Source of the DNA: Bremia lactucae
Taxonomy: Eukaryota > Oomycota > Peronosporomycetes > Peronosporales > Peronosporaceae
Length of the DNA: 64,000 nt
Direction: 5' to 3'
NCBI RefSeq assembly: GCF_004359215.1
Contig: NW_027152213.1
Span: 2,195,002-2,259,001 of the forward strand
The notes below the pieces were generated by a model that was not told where the DNA came from, made no database searches, and saw only the letters and a program-made list of their open reading frames with translations. Made by a program: the position numbers and the translations under genes. Below, piece after piece: positions 43,853-54,490 of the stretch. Each line of letters starts with the position of its first letter. The stretch's first letter is position 1.

Positions 43853-44183
43853 TGTTACGGGGCACCCTTTGCTAGTGGCTCGGTTACTTCACTTACACGA
43901 CGTGCAGAGGAAGATTACAGGTAACTAAGTAGTCTTAGCTACCAAAGGTTAGTTCTAGGGCTTTGAATTAGGGAAAAAGTAAGACTGTATTAATATATCA
44001 AGTTCCTACCTAACGATTTTCTATCTACTACTGATTTTATAACATTAATAACAATCTATATATGACGCCTACTTGCGCACCATCGTGTCTTATAACAATT
44101 GGCGGGGTTGATTTAAACTTATATTAACCAATCAATATAACTAATGTCTTATTGCGTCAATATTACCAAATCTGGTAATATTG
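43853..44183 (-). repeat. Solo LTR, family 2
   Basis: Starting TGTTACGGGGCACCC on the plus strand, it is the reverse complement of the LTR at 49890-50272 (shared AAAGTTTAAAC/CAACTCGCCAAT-type and TACTTTTTCCCTA segments). The far end holds the palindrome CAATATTACCAAAT then CTGGTAATATTG. No internal sequence adjoins it. Confidence 0.75.
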
Positions 44184-44406
44184 GAACTATAAAGTCAAAA
44201 ATTAATAAAGATAATATATTTTTTCTTCTTTATTTGTTTCCTCTAATAGGAAATATTTTTTATTACTAGTATAGAAAATAATATTTATGGAAATACCCCC
44301 TTTCAAAAAAGATGTGACGTGTTATACATTACATTTTCTTTTGCGCTCTAAAGTTACATCAAACAGCATAGAAGGCAAAACATTCATATTTATTTGCAAC
44401 GAGCCC

Positions 44407-44700
44407 ATGCAGCTTTGGCTTCAGCTATTGCAAGGCGCAGATGCACTGCTCGTGTGCATCGCGGCCGGGCTTTTGTGCGCTTTATATCTGTTGGGATTTC
44501 TGGTTTTACGCAACTGCTGCCGGAGAAGACATAGCAGTGAGATAGCTCTTGTACCCAACGCGGCTCTCATCGTGAGCGACATGGAGGAACCACTGCTTGA
44601 GAATTTCAATTATGACGAAGAGTTGTTAAGAACTAAGCCGGTATCTCTACCTTTCGAATACCAACCGTCAGCACCCCCAATAATAACGATCTTTACCTAA
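44407..44700 (+). CDS. Small single-pass membrane protein with PSAP motif
   Basis: The open frame begins at 44287, but I prefer the ATG at 44407 (97 aa) because it directly precedes the hydrophobic part. Residues about 10-38 form one membrane segment (LVCIAAGLLCALYLLGFLVL), followed by a basic stop-transfer patch (RNCCRRRHS). The cytosolic tail has acidic/dileucine stretches (EEPLLEN, DEELL) and a late-domain-like PSAP near the C-terminus. No family recognised. It lies 220 bp after a solo LTR, so expression could be influenced by it. Confidence 0.5.
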   Translation: MQLWLQLLQGADALLVCIAAGLLCALYLLGFLVLRNCCRRRHSSEIALVPNAALIVSDMEEPLLENFNYDEELLRTKPVSLPFEYQPSAPPIITIFT

Positions 44701-44831
44701 TTGTCGAGGTTATGATTTAATAATTTATGTATTTGCCACAAATGAGATTAATGGTCAAGCAAGATATGCTTGTGCTTCGGCGTTGGTAGAACTAGCAACA
44801 GCAGTTGCCGAGGCAACATAATCGCTTGTAC

Positions 44832-45419
44832 CTAACATATCGCCTTTTTTGTTTCCTCTTCCTCCGATCCTAATATTTTTTTCAACTCGGCGGGATTCTT
44901 TTCTGTATCTAGCTGTTGCAATGGCGACAATGTAATGGTGCTTGGGTTGGTTTCCTTTTGGTGCATTAAAAATAGCTACAAATAATCAAATTTAGTTGAC
45001 GTGTTACGCAGAATAACGCGAGAATTTAATGAGCGTACCTCGAACAACAATTGATACAGCAAATCAACTTCGAGTCCCATCGCAATTGTAATCCCCTTCA
45101 AATGCTTTGATGCATTTAGCTCTACGTATACCACTTGCATGCCAAATGAAGTAGTTTGAATGACATTTACAAAGTCTTTCAAAGGAGCTACGGTTGTTTG
45201 CGCGAATACGGGTACCATCGTCCGGTAGATCAAATTTCTGTAAAGAGCAGTTAATCTTTCAGTGGCTGCAAGTAAACCCAGCTGAAACTAGCAACCTTAC
45301 CCGTACGTTACATGGAGAGTGACAGGCATTCCATTAATCATGCACGATGCGTCGTACAAGAGAACATTTTGTCTACAAGGTATTGCATTAATCATTATTT
45401 TCATATCGGGCTCCGTCAT
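44832..45419 (-). CDS. Unrecognised 153-aa protein
   Basis: Three exons on the minus strand, 45419-45301, 45237-45039 and 44975-44832, join in frame with two 63-nt GT...AG introns. The start MTEPDMKIMINAIP is the only ATG that keeps the frame of exon 1 open. The body is compact and mixed (NVLLYDASCMINGMPVTLHV, then FVNVIQTTSFGMQVVYVELN), and the last exon is acidic with a Glu run. I do not recognise a family. It lies 78 bp downstream of the next gene on the same strand. Confidence 0.65.
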
Positions 45420-45497
45420 GTATCAATATTATAAGACACCTTCCATCTCCAGAAACTTGGTGGAGACTTGATTCTTGCGCACCATCTCTGCTTCAGT

Positions 45498-46875
45498 TCA
45501 GGACATTTTATTAACATTCACATGCACTTTAAATTCGTTATAGACGTACGATTCCATGATTGCTCGTATTGCTCGAGTTCGCAAGCTTTGAACAGCTTCG
45601 ACTCGAGTGCTGACCTGCCGGTGCTTCTCTTCAATTTTTGCATTCAGTCTCACCTTGCAGTCTTCCTTGCATGCCTTCCACAAATTTTGCACCAGCTCCG
45701 AAATCACCTCTCCGTAAATTTTGCAGGTATTACTTAATTGAGTTTGATCATTTAAAGGCAAATTTTCTTCTAATGTATGTTTATGCTCATCCAGAGAGGG
45801 CGCATACTCTTTCCTCGACATCAAGTTATCTTCACTAATTGTAAGAGCATCAGCGTCTTCAACTAGTACATTCGTATCATCTTTCACGACATCAGATTTT
45901 GAAGATGCCTCCACCGTAAGCTTAATTCCATATTTTTGAAAAAACGGCTCAAGCAGCCCGATCATCTGAGCACACGCATACTCTTGATCATACGCGTATG
46001 ATTCTAACGGAATGCATACTTCTCTCATGTGAACCTTCATTTCACTAACCACAATCGTAGGAACAATTGCATCAGCACAAGTACGATAGGAGACACGAGC
46101 ACAGCGTTATACCTGCTAAATGCTCGTTTCACGTCGGCAACATATCCTTCATCCAGCTCTGCGTTCTCAACTGTAAACATGCTGTTAGAAAAGGTGATAC
46201 GTCGCATTGATGGCAACCCATACCAGTATCCATCGAATTTTCAAAAGTCGACATGTACAAATCGCTCAGCGAAAGACGCTGACTAAGCAAAGTTGATTGC
46301 AAAGCTCCCAACAGCTGGTCCAGCGCGTACTTATGCGATTGATTAGGATCTTCCGTCTCCCACAACGCATAGCGTTTCGTTAACACGATTGCGCCAAGAA
46401 GGTTGTTTTCGTCCAATACCAATGTGCAAATGTCAACTACCCTTAGTTTCGACGGTGATACGCCAATGCGAACATAAACATTAAGGTACGTGGAAGAGTT
46501 GGACACGCCATGAGTTATGGACTCTCGTGTCACCTTCTTACGGAATAGCATCGAGTTTATGTGCTCCTCAGTCATCACGAGACCTTTTCCAATACATATA
46601 GTGGCAATAAGCTCCTTAATAACTTCCCAAGAGCGATCTGGGCGGATCTGAATTTCCACTATTGTCCAACGTCTCAAGTCTTTCTCCACTGGTATGTGCA
46701 TCATCCACAGAGGCACCGCTGCCTTGTCCTCGGACATCATGGCCACATGAATCTCGTCAACGTCCAAAAACTGAAAGTCTGGATGGTCTTTAACGGCACT
46801 TTTTGCTTCATGCTCCATCGGATCAGCATCCCGTGTCATCTTGCTCATGCCAAACTCGTCCTCTTCATCCATCAT
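45498..46875 (-). CDS. Unrecognised 418-aa protein
   Basis: Exons 46875-46224, 46170-46113 and 46044-45498 join through 53-nt and 68-nt introns. The frame is continuous across both junctions (SMDT/VENAELDEGY and KRAFS/SEMKVHMREV). The N-terminal half is alpha/beta-like with an LRRWTIVEIQIRPDRSWEVI segment; the C-terminal third is helical and charged. No catalytic or zinc motif is visible. Its start is 67 bp from the start of a small divergent gene. Confidence 0.7.
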
Positions 46876-46942
46876 ACGTTTACCGAAAAAATGTCAAGTA
46901 GAAATTGTTTCTTAAAATAATTGCATTAGTTATTTTCGAAAA

Positions 46943-47328
46943 ATGAACGAAATAAAAATCTCAGCGTCGACGAGCGCTGTCATCGAGAAACTTGATGGAG
47001 AGGTGCAACGAATGATTTGTAGCTCATGTTACGGCTGATGACGAAGAACTATCTAAGCTTAATGATTAATATTTTATCTAAAATCTTCCAGATCCAGCAG
47101 CTAATGGTGGCGCTGCGCGAATTGGACTCTGTAAAGCCGAAAAAGGTTGATAGTTTAACAGCGTCCGCTCCATAAGAGCTTGAAATCTGAATTTTAAGTG
47201 CTTGTTGGTCCCTTTTTAAAGCACAGGCTACCTACACCAAGAAAGCGAATGGATTCTTCCTCGAAAAGCATAATTTAATTTTCAATCCGACTGTCCATTT
47301 TTTTCTTATAGGCCTAATGAAACGCTAA
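46943..47328 (+). CDS. Very small coiled-coil protein, possibly prefoldin-like
   Basis: A three-exon model (46943-47002, 47092-47145, 47227-47328) gives 71 aa with all introns in phase 0. Residues 10-36 have a heptad pattern (VIEKLDGE/IQQLMVALRELDS), then KPKK and ATYTKKANGFFLEK. The short helix followed by a Tyr, Asn and FFL motif recalls beta-type prefoldins such as the human ASNSD1 upstream-ORF product. The last 20 residues are hydrophobic and may be unspliced intron. If the second intron is not removed the protein stops at 47175 with 47 aa. Confidence 0.4.
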
Positions 47329-47604
47329 CTTTAAAATGCTTTGATGATTAGGAGAGTTGCAGCAAAAGGAAACAGTGCGGCATGATGTCAGGGTCCAACT
47401 CCGTACCTCCACGCAGTAGATTTAAAGCTTGTTAATATGTGATTTATTGGCAGGAAGCAAGTACTGTAACAAAAAGCGCCCTAGTTATAAATAGCATTAT
47501 GCCTTGGCACCTCTCTAGTTGGTTTATAATGAATATCATGCACACTCGTGTCACACGGATCCATCGCAAATTCGTGCTTATTCTGTGGTCTAAGCAATAA
47601 ATTG

Positions 47605-49270
47605 TCATCTCTCTAGCAGGGTATCACTAGTAGATGAAGCCCGGTGGCGCAACCGTCGATTAACCGGCGAACTTGCGATTGACTTGTGCAAGGCTAAAAG
47701 AAACTTTGCATCCACGTACGTAGTCACGAGCGCATGGACTTCTCGCGCTAGTGTCTCCCGCTCTTTTTGAAGCGCGGCGACCTGCTCAGCATAGGCTGAA
47801 ATTCGAAAGAGGAAGAAAACATTTTCGGCAATCGAGCGGCTTTCTTCCAGCACGCGAATGTGCGAGTAAAGCAATAGGGGAAGTCCCACCGCCAACATGT
47901 ACGCATACGACGACCCGAGATAGTACCAGCTTGCTAAAATCAATACAAGCCAGTGCACCGGCACCAAGATACTATTAAAACATCCAACAGAGTTACTGAC
48001 ACAGTCACGCCGAAAGTAAATAAGAGAGTTGTACCCGGCAGCAAAGATTTTAAACATTGACTTGGATTCCACAAATCCGGCAAGGCTGTTCAACTTTGTT
48101 CCTGTACGTCAAGCCAATTATCGGTGAAGGTTGGTAAGTTAAGTTGTCAAAGGGAGACTCCGTAAACGTACCAATGAAATAGTAAGGAAAATTTAGCAAA
48201 AGTCCCGGTGTTGCTAATGGCAGCAGCACAAGCAAATACAGAATTCGCTCTAGAAATAGCCGTATAAGTGATTGCTCTTTGAACTCTGATAAAATCACTT
48301 CCTGGTCTTTCAACCGCAACTTTTCCAGCTTCTCTTTGTACTGCAACACCTTTTCACGTATAGTTGCGATTCGTTTCTTCTGATTGTCATTTTGAGGTTT
48401 TACTTCAAGCATTCGAATGATGTGCTGAGTCAAGCGAACCTCTTTAATTGCATCGACGGTGCCACGGGAGCTTAAATACAGGCGTCGCATCATTTGCGCC
48501 GCGTAAATCGTGCTGAAATCAGATGCGTTCAAAGTCACATCGTACATACGCTCCTCGAGCTCACGGGTCAGGCGCTTCACCTCGCTGTGTTCATCCTTTT
48601 GAAATGCTTCACTTTGCACCATATCTGGCGTAATCATCATCGGAGGACCAAATTCTAACGCCACCTGGCTCCGAAAACGATCCTTATTAAAATAAATAAG
48701 ACCTAATGGAATGACTGGAATGGGTTGGTCGTAGTGCTTCGCAAAACCCGTCGCAACACGCACGACACCCGTACGCAATGATAGCATCTTCGGTGCCGTA
48801 TACGACGTTCCTTCCGGAAAAAGCACCATGACGTTACCCTCAGAAAGCACACGCCACGTCTGTTCAAACATTACTCGGTTAGCTGCGTCTAGCTCTTGGG
48901 GAGTTTTCTGAGAGTCTTCGTCAGCAAGACTCGCGTCTTTGCGTCGCGGTCGATAGACTGGCACGGCACCAAGCTTCTTAAGTATAAAGGCAGCGAAAGG
49001 GTTCTTGAATAGCGACCCCTTTGCCCATACATAAGTGCTACGTCCGTAGCTAGCGGCTTCAGTCATGACAAGGATAGCATCTACGAGCATGTTAGGGTGG
49101 TTTGGACACAGGATTACGGGTCCTTCGCGCGGAAAATTGTTAAGTCCATTGATCACAATTTTTCGAAAGTATGTGTGTAGTAGCAATTGTAAGAAGCGCA
49201 CGATGATCTTGTAGCACTGCGTTACAAGGACAGCAAGCGCCAGCGTGATCCACCACAGCGTCGACAACAT
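47605..49270 (-). CDS. Glycerol-3-phosphate/DHAP acyltransferase (SCT1/GPT2-like)
   Basis: Two exons, 49270-48172 and 48101-47605, joined by a 70-nt intron, give 531 aa. The intron restores YYFIG/TKLNSLAGFVESKSM. I use the ATG at 49270; the frame extends six codons upstream from a TTG. The PlsC acyltransferase motifs are present: NHPNMLVDAIL (His and Asp of the H-x5-D box), YRPRRK, LFPEGTSYTAP and VIPLGLIYF. Membrane segments lie at the N-terminus (TLWWITLALAVLV) and at about residues 345-375, 395-420 and 425-450. Fungal relatives acylate glycerol-3-phosphate at the ER, the first step of glycerolipid synthesis. Confidence 0.9.
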
Positions 49271-49689
49271 GAGGACAATTTTGAACAAATTTTTAAGGTG
49301 GTTTTAATTAATGAAATTCCTGAGTGCGATTTGATTAAATCCAAATTTAAAACTCTCGAAATGATATTTTGGTTGTACATGTTTCGCTTAACGGTAAAAT
49401 ATAAGCGCCAGGTATGGATGCCACGTTAAAGCCTAGATCCTTACCAAGCAGTGCTTTTCACCTACGAGGGCTCCAATAAGTAGACTTTATACATAGTATA
49501 GCATAGCTAATGAGAATGTAGATATTCGCCTCCGATAACACGCGCTCATAAACTTGTCATGGAATACACGGGGTCACTGGAACGGGGTGTTCCGTTAAAA
49601 AAATATTATATCCTACAAAGGGAATAATTAATATTATAACGTATGAAAGGGAAGAATATAAAGAAGTACAAATTATTATCTGTCTCAAT
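49271..49689. other. Intergenic, upstream of the acyltransferase
   Basis: AT-rich with no gene. It contains the acyltransferase promoter, without recognised elements. Confidence 0.45.
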
Positions 49690-49884
49690 TTTGACTAAAC
49701 AGTCCCTTGATATCGACTGGCGCGGGCCAGTCGGTGATCCTCTTGGTCTTTTCCGGATCAGGCGTTAACCGTGTTTACCCACGATGCATCCAAGAAGTGG
49801 TTTCCTGCTTGCAGCAAATATATACTTCTTGAGATTTGCATACAACTTATGCTTACGCATAAGTATAAGAGCCTTATGGACGTC
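49690..49884 (-). pseudogene. Gypsy RT fragment
   Basis: The minus strand matches the RT/RNase H connection of copy C (29560-29720): CGATGCATCCAAGAAGTGG and TATACTTCTTGAGATTTGC are shared. It abuts an LTR in the opposite orientation, marking a rearranged insertion site. Confidence 0.7.
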
Positions 49885-49889
49885 CAATA

Positions 49890-50272
49890 TTACAGAATTT
49901 TGTCATATTGACGCAACAAGACATTAGTTCTATTGATTAATTGATTGATTAAAGTTTAAACCAACTCGCCAATCGTCATACGGCACGATTGTGCGGTGCG
50001 CAAGTAGGCACCATACATATTTGGCTATTTATGTAATAAAGTCAGAGTAGATAGAAGATCGTTGCGTAGGAACTCAATACATTAATACAGTTTTACTTTC
50101 TCTCTATTTTAAAGCCTTAGAATTAACCTTTGGTGGCTACGACTTCCTAGCTACCAGGAACCTCCCTCTGCATGTCATGTACGTGAAGTAGTCGAGGCGG
50201 CCCACCTTCACTGCAACCAGTGTAGGTTGGCTAGTACAGTTATCAGTACTAGCAAAAGGGCGCCCCGTTACA
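49890..50272 (+). repeat. LTR, family 2
   Basis: It runs from the CCAATATTACAG/TTGACGCAA end to GCGCCCCGTTACA. It aligns with the reverse complement of 43853-44183 and with the partial copy at 61620-61838. Internal element sequence does not follow, so it looks like a solo LTR or a truncated element. Confidence 0.75.
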
Positions 50273-50546
50273 GTCACGCATCGTAAGGAACCATAAATGC
50301 TTTGAACAAGAACGAAAGGATCAAGGGTGCGGAAATGAAGACTGACATCTGGTGTGACGTATGCGCGACGTCCAAGCATCATTCAAAGCGAGCGAGGAAG
50401 ACACGGGAAAATATGATTCGCAGGCATAGTCAATATATTGTATGGGAAAATACAGTGTTAGTGATGTCGTTTCAGCGCTTGATTAAGGTTAAAGAGCTTC
50501 ACAAGAAAGAAGTACAAATATAAGCCTACCTATCAATAGATTAGTT

Positions 50547-50646
50547 NNNNNNNNNNNNNNNNNNNNNNNNNNNNNNNNNNNNNNNNNNNNNNNNNNNNNN
50601 NNNNNNNNNNNNNNNNNNNNNNNNNNNNNNNNNNNNNNNNNNNNNN
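50547..50646. other. Assembly gap (100 N)
   Basis: Exactly 100 Ns, the conventional size for an unknown gap. It lies next to repeat and hairpin-rich sequence. Confidence 0.99.
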
Positions 50647-50802
50647 CGCAAGCGACCTCACCCAACACACTAAGAACTCTGGTGAAGTGACGTCACGGGA
50701 GCGGTAATCCGTCTCCTCGTGCGCACTTACCAAGTAGGTAGTAAATTTCAGACTGATTTATATTTAATAGAATTAAATACAAATACCTATTTTTACCAAT
50801 TA

Positions 50803-51087
50803 AAATGATATCTCTATAGATATCATTTAATATGTATTGCGAGCGTATCTTTATAGATACCTCGCGTAACTGATGACGCTAGCCGTCATCATGGATGACG
50901 CTGGGCGTCATCCCTCCTAATGTGAATGCACCCATGTGCATCACATCCACAAGGGTTGGTCACAAATGTGCACCACACCCGAGTGTTGGGTCTAATTACT
51001 ATTATTTAGTAATTGACCATCCCCTTAAGTACCAAATGTACTTAATGGGGACTGTGTAACATTAGGGCAACTCTAGCCCGTTACACA
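50803..51087. repeat. Array of nine consecutive hairpins, probable LTR family 3
   Basis: Successive inverted repeats have arms at 50803-50813/50818-50828, 50839-50850/50855-50865, 50871-50878/50884-50891, 50893-50900/50906-50913, 50921-50931/50936-50945, 50958-50964/50967-50974, 50994-51000/51008-51014, 51021-51032/51038-51050 and 51053-51068/51076-51087. Most arms are perfect or have a single bulge and loops are 2-7 nt. The sequence ends GCCCGTTACACA, similar to the LTR ends elsewhere in the window, so it is probably the 3' end of a third LTR family. Confidence 0.75.
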
Positions 51088-51732
51088 TCCGATCTCAATT
51101 TGCCGTAAATTCAGTTTAAGCACAAAGCTTATTTACAGCAATTCAAATTCATTTGTTCAGCGTGGAGCCTTTCTGTCAGTTCATGTTAATGTTAGCTTTT
51201 GAGCTACAAGGCAGTGTTGACAAAGCTTCGAATTCGAGCCTTTAAACATTTTGTGAGACGCTCATAAAAAGATACCAAAACAGTAATTGAATGAACTGGA
51301 TGATTTATACTGTATTGGCACTATCCGATCAAGCTTGTTCTCGCATCAGATGTGGACGTGCGCACGCGAAGCACACAACGCGTGTGAATTGCTATTGTTT
51401 GCAATACAATGAATGTATTTAAACTTTTGACAACGGACCTTTTCCATTCTGAGTAAATGTCCGCCTTGGCTTTACAATGACCAAAACTCTACAAGAGGGT
51501 TTGGTGAGACGTGTGCTGCAGCTTGAATGTAGCAAGACGTAATCACAAGTTATGTGTAACTGACACTAGAATGTAACGTCAACAGGTCGATTTGACCTTG
51601 CATTCATTGGTCGATAACACGGCGTTTCGCAAAGCAGCGTGTCCGGATCGGAGGCGCCAACACTCCTCATTCCATGCGCAGTGGAACATCTGAAAACTTC
51701 GTCTGCACGGTTCGTGGCCTCAGTCAACTCTA
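51088..51732. other. Intergenic upstream of the HECT gene
   Basis: No coding frame with family resemblance. It must hold the HECT gene promoter; no specific element was recognised. Confidence 0.45.
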
Positions 51733-54490
51733 ATGGGCGGAGCAACGCGACAGCAGACCATCTTATCGACGATTGCAATTTGGCTCATGTGCACGATTGA
51801 TTCAGTATTCCCACTGGATGGAGAGACCGAGCAGCCGATGCATCTGCGACGGTCTGGAAAGAAGTTAGAAGAGCGAATTGCCGTGGCTAGGCGTCTCATG
51901 CCCATTCTATACGGTCACTATGATAATGTTACCGGGCAATATGAATTACACAGTACGGGATACGTTTAGGATTATATTGTGTTGGAAGTGTCTATATTGA
52001 TCTAAGAGTTGGGTAGATGGAAGCTGTAGCGGCAATGTCGGCTATGAAGACAGCAATTCTGAGACTTTCGATACTGTGAACATTGCTATTATTGGCGCGA
52101 GTATCGGCGCCGGATTAGTGTTGATTACAGTATGCCTAACTTGGAAAGCTTTCGTCGAGTGCTGCACAAATTCCCATCGACGATCACGTCACCGAGCCTT
52201 CGTCAATCGATCGTAAGTCAGCATAAAGTCAACAAATTCATCATGTGTTTTTGATTATTGCTTACTCGTTTGTTCTTACGTTACAGAAATGATGGTCTGA
52301 AGTGCGAGATCTGCCTCCATATCAATGAGACTCCCCAGACTGAATGTGTGTTTTGCGGCACTGCGATAGAAGGTAAGCTACTAGATTATTATGCAACTTC
52401 TGCATGCTTACACTCATAAACTTATTTTTTGTGTGCCTCTCATCGTCTAGAGTCTAATACAAGCCAAAGTCGCCGAGAAGAGACGCATCCATTGACTACA
52501 ACTGCTTCACGCATAGAAGACATCGCGAGCTCTCCTTCCAAGGAAGCGACATACTTAAATATGTTTTCTCCACCTGTGTCCTCAATTCGTCGCTTCAATA
52601 CTATTATCAGTCCGGATTTAAATCCTCGTCAATTAGTCGCACGCGAGCGTCACCAATGGAAACGCTGCATCACAGGACAGAACGTTCGATGGGTAAGGCT
52701 TTGATTTAAATCAGGTCTTCGTATATTTGACTCATAAAAGCATACTCTAGGTCAGTGTACCGTTTCAAGCATTGCAGGAGAACAAAGCTCTGTGCGGCAC
52801 CATTATCAGCGAACGCGACTTTCAGGATTGGAAAAAAGTGCACCCATTTTCAGAGCCCGGTACATCCCGAATGTCTATCTCTTCACTCAACCATTCCGAT
52901 AGCAGCAAACAGCAATTCACTTGGCTAAATTCTGAAACTGCTTTTGTGCGAGACGTCAAGGACCCTAGCAGTGACACAGCCGTATGGTGCTTAGCCGAAG
53001 AGTTTTCTGCTTCATCTCGCCAGTATTCGAAAACGGTTTTGGTTCGTAAAAGATGCTGCATTATATACTCAGTTGTGATTATATTTATATCGCTTTGATT
53101 CCTTTTTTGTGCAGCGAACATCAGCTCTGTCATTTTCCGCAAAAGCACAATGGTTTTATTTGTATTCGCTCAAGCTGTCTTCGTCTATTGTTGACGGGTT
53201 TCATACGATCCGTACGTTTCTAATATTGAATGTCTTTTAATGTTGGCTTACGATGTATTATTAAAGGAGTTCACCGCGAAAGAGTGTTGAAGCAGTCTAT
53301 GACTCTCTTTATGTCAGCGCCAAGCGGTTTTCTCCACCGTCGTCTACGTGTTGATTTTATGGGCGAAGCAGGCATTGACGGTGGTGGCATATTGCGAGAG
53401 TGGCTGCATTTAGTTTGTAGTCAGATTTCGACTGAAGCATTGGGATTATTTGCGCTCACTAGCTCATCAGCGCACCAAGGATACTGGATTAAGCGAACCT
53501 CAACCGCAAAGTCCGCCAAGCATTTGGAGGTGCACTTTGACTGATCATTATAGTAAAATGACAAATTCTGACTAAATGTTGTGCTCTTGCAACAGATGTA
53601 TGAATTTTTCGGGAAAGTACTGGGTAAAGCGCTTCTTGAAGGGTTATTCTTTAATATGCGTCTTTCCATTCCCCTCCTCAAGCATATTCTTGGCGTGCCG
53701 CTAAAATTATCCGACCTTTACCTCCTTGATGAAACGGTGTACTCCAGTATGATGTGGATTCTTGAGAACGACAACACTAACGCGCTAGGCTTAAATTTTA
53801 CTATCGAAGGTATCGAGTTGATTCCAAGTGGGACCAACGTCACATTACACGATGGAAACAAGCAGCTTTATGTTGCTAAAGTCGCGCAGTACTATTTGTT
53901 TGAAAGCGTTCAAACAGAAGTGTCATGCATTGTGGAGGGTCTTCGTAGTATCATCAGCGACTCGGCACTTCACATTTTTGACTTCAAAGAGCTTGATTTG
54001 CTGCTTTCCGGCCTGCCGCATATTGATTTAAGCGACTGGCGACTGCACACAGATGTTCAATTTTGTGAGCAAACCGCTCAAGAGTTTCAACTAGTCGAGT
54101 GGTTTTGGGAAATTCTTGAAGCTTTATCGCAAGACCAGCTTGGCCGACTGCTGCAGTATGTCACAGGCTCCAGCTGTGTCCCAAGCGAGGGCTTTAAGGT
54201 TTTCACCAAAATATAAGAAAATGCTGTATTTATCCTGACGGCTCCTTTTTTAACCCTCAGGGCCTTACCGGCATGGATGGCGAGATCCAGCCATTTACCA
54301 TTCAGCTTGGAAAAGACGCTATAACAGAATACACGATATTGCCACACGCGAGCACGTGTTTGAATAGGTAATCCAGAGTATATTAGCGAACTCTCATTTT
54401 ATATTAACTTTTGGATCCGTTGTTTGCAGACTAGATTTACCACTTTATTCTTCTAAAGAAGAGCTTGAGCGCATGTTAAAGATGGTGTGA
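51733..54490 (+). CDS. Membrane-anchored HECT E3 ubiquitin ligase
   Basis: Ten exons: 51733-51963, 52007-52212, 52287-52372, 52451-52692, 52751-53041, 53115-53211, 53267-53529, 53596-54198, 54261-54367, 54430-54490, about 728 aa. The first junction is uncertain (a 43-nt intron with a GTTTAG donor); all others are standard. Residues 1-28 form a signal peptide, a short lumenal part follows, and NIAIIGASIGAGLVLITVCL (about 102-121) is a membrane segment. Exon 3 encodes a RanBP2-like zinc finger (LKCEICLHINETPQTECVFC). The HECT domain fills about residues 385-728: DFMGEAGIDGGGILREW, YEFFGKVLGKALLEG, and the catalytic Cys (about 706) in HASTCLNRLDLPLY. It transfers ubiquitin to substrates, here from an endomembrane site. 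Confidence 0.85.

Noticed and set aside
50803..51087. CRISPR-like array
   Set aside because: The units are inverted repeats of differing sequence without direct repeats or spacers, in a eukaryotic repeat region.
51733..51966. Signal peptide followed by MHLR and LEER, resembling an RXLR-EER effector start
   Set aside because: The first Arg of the motif is absent, and the frame leads by splicing into a membrane segment and a HECT ligase, so a secreted effector is unlikely. It would deserve another look if the first intron is disproved.
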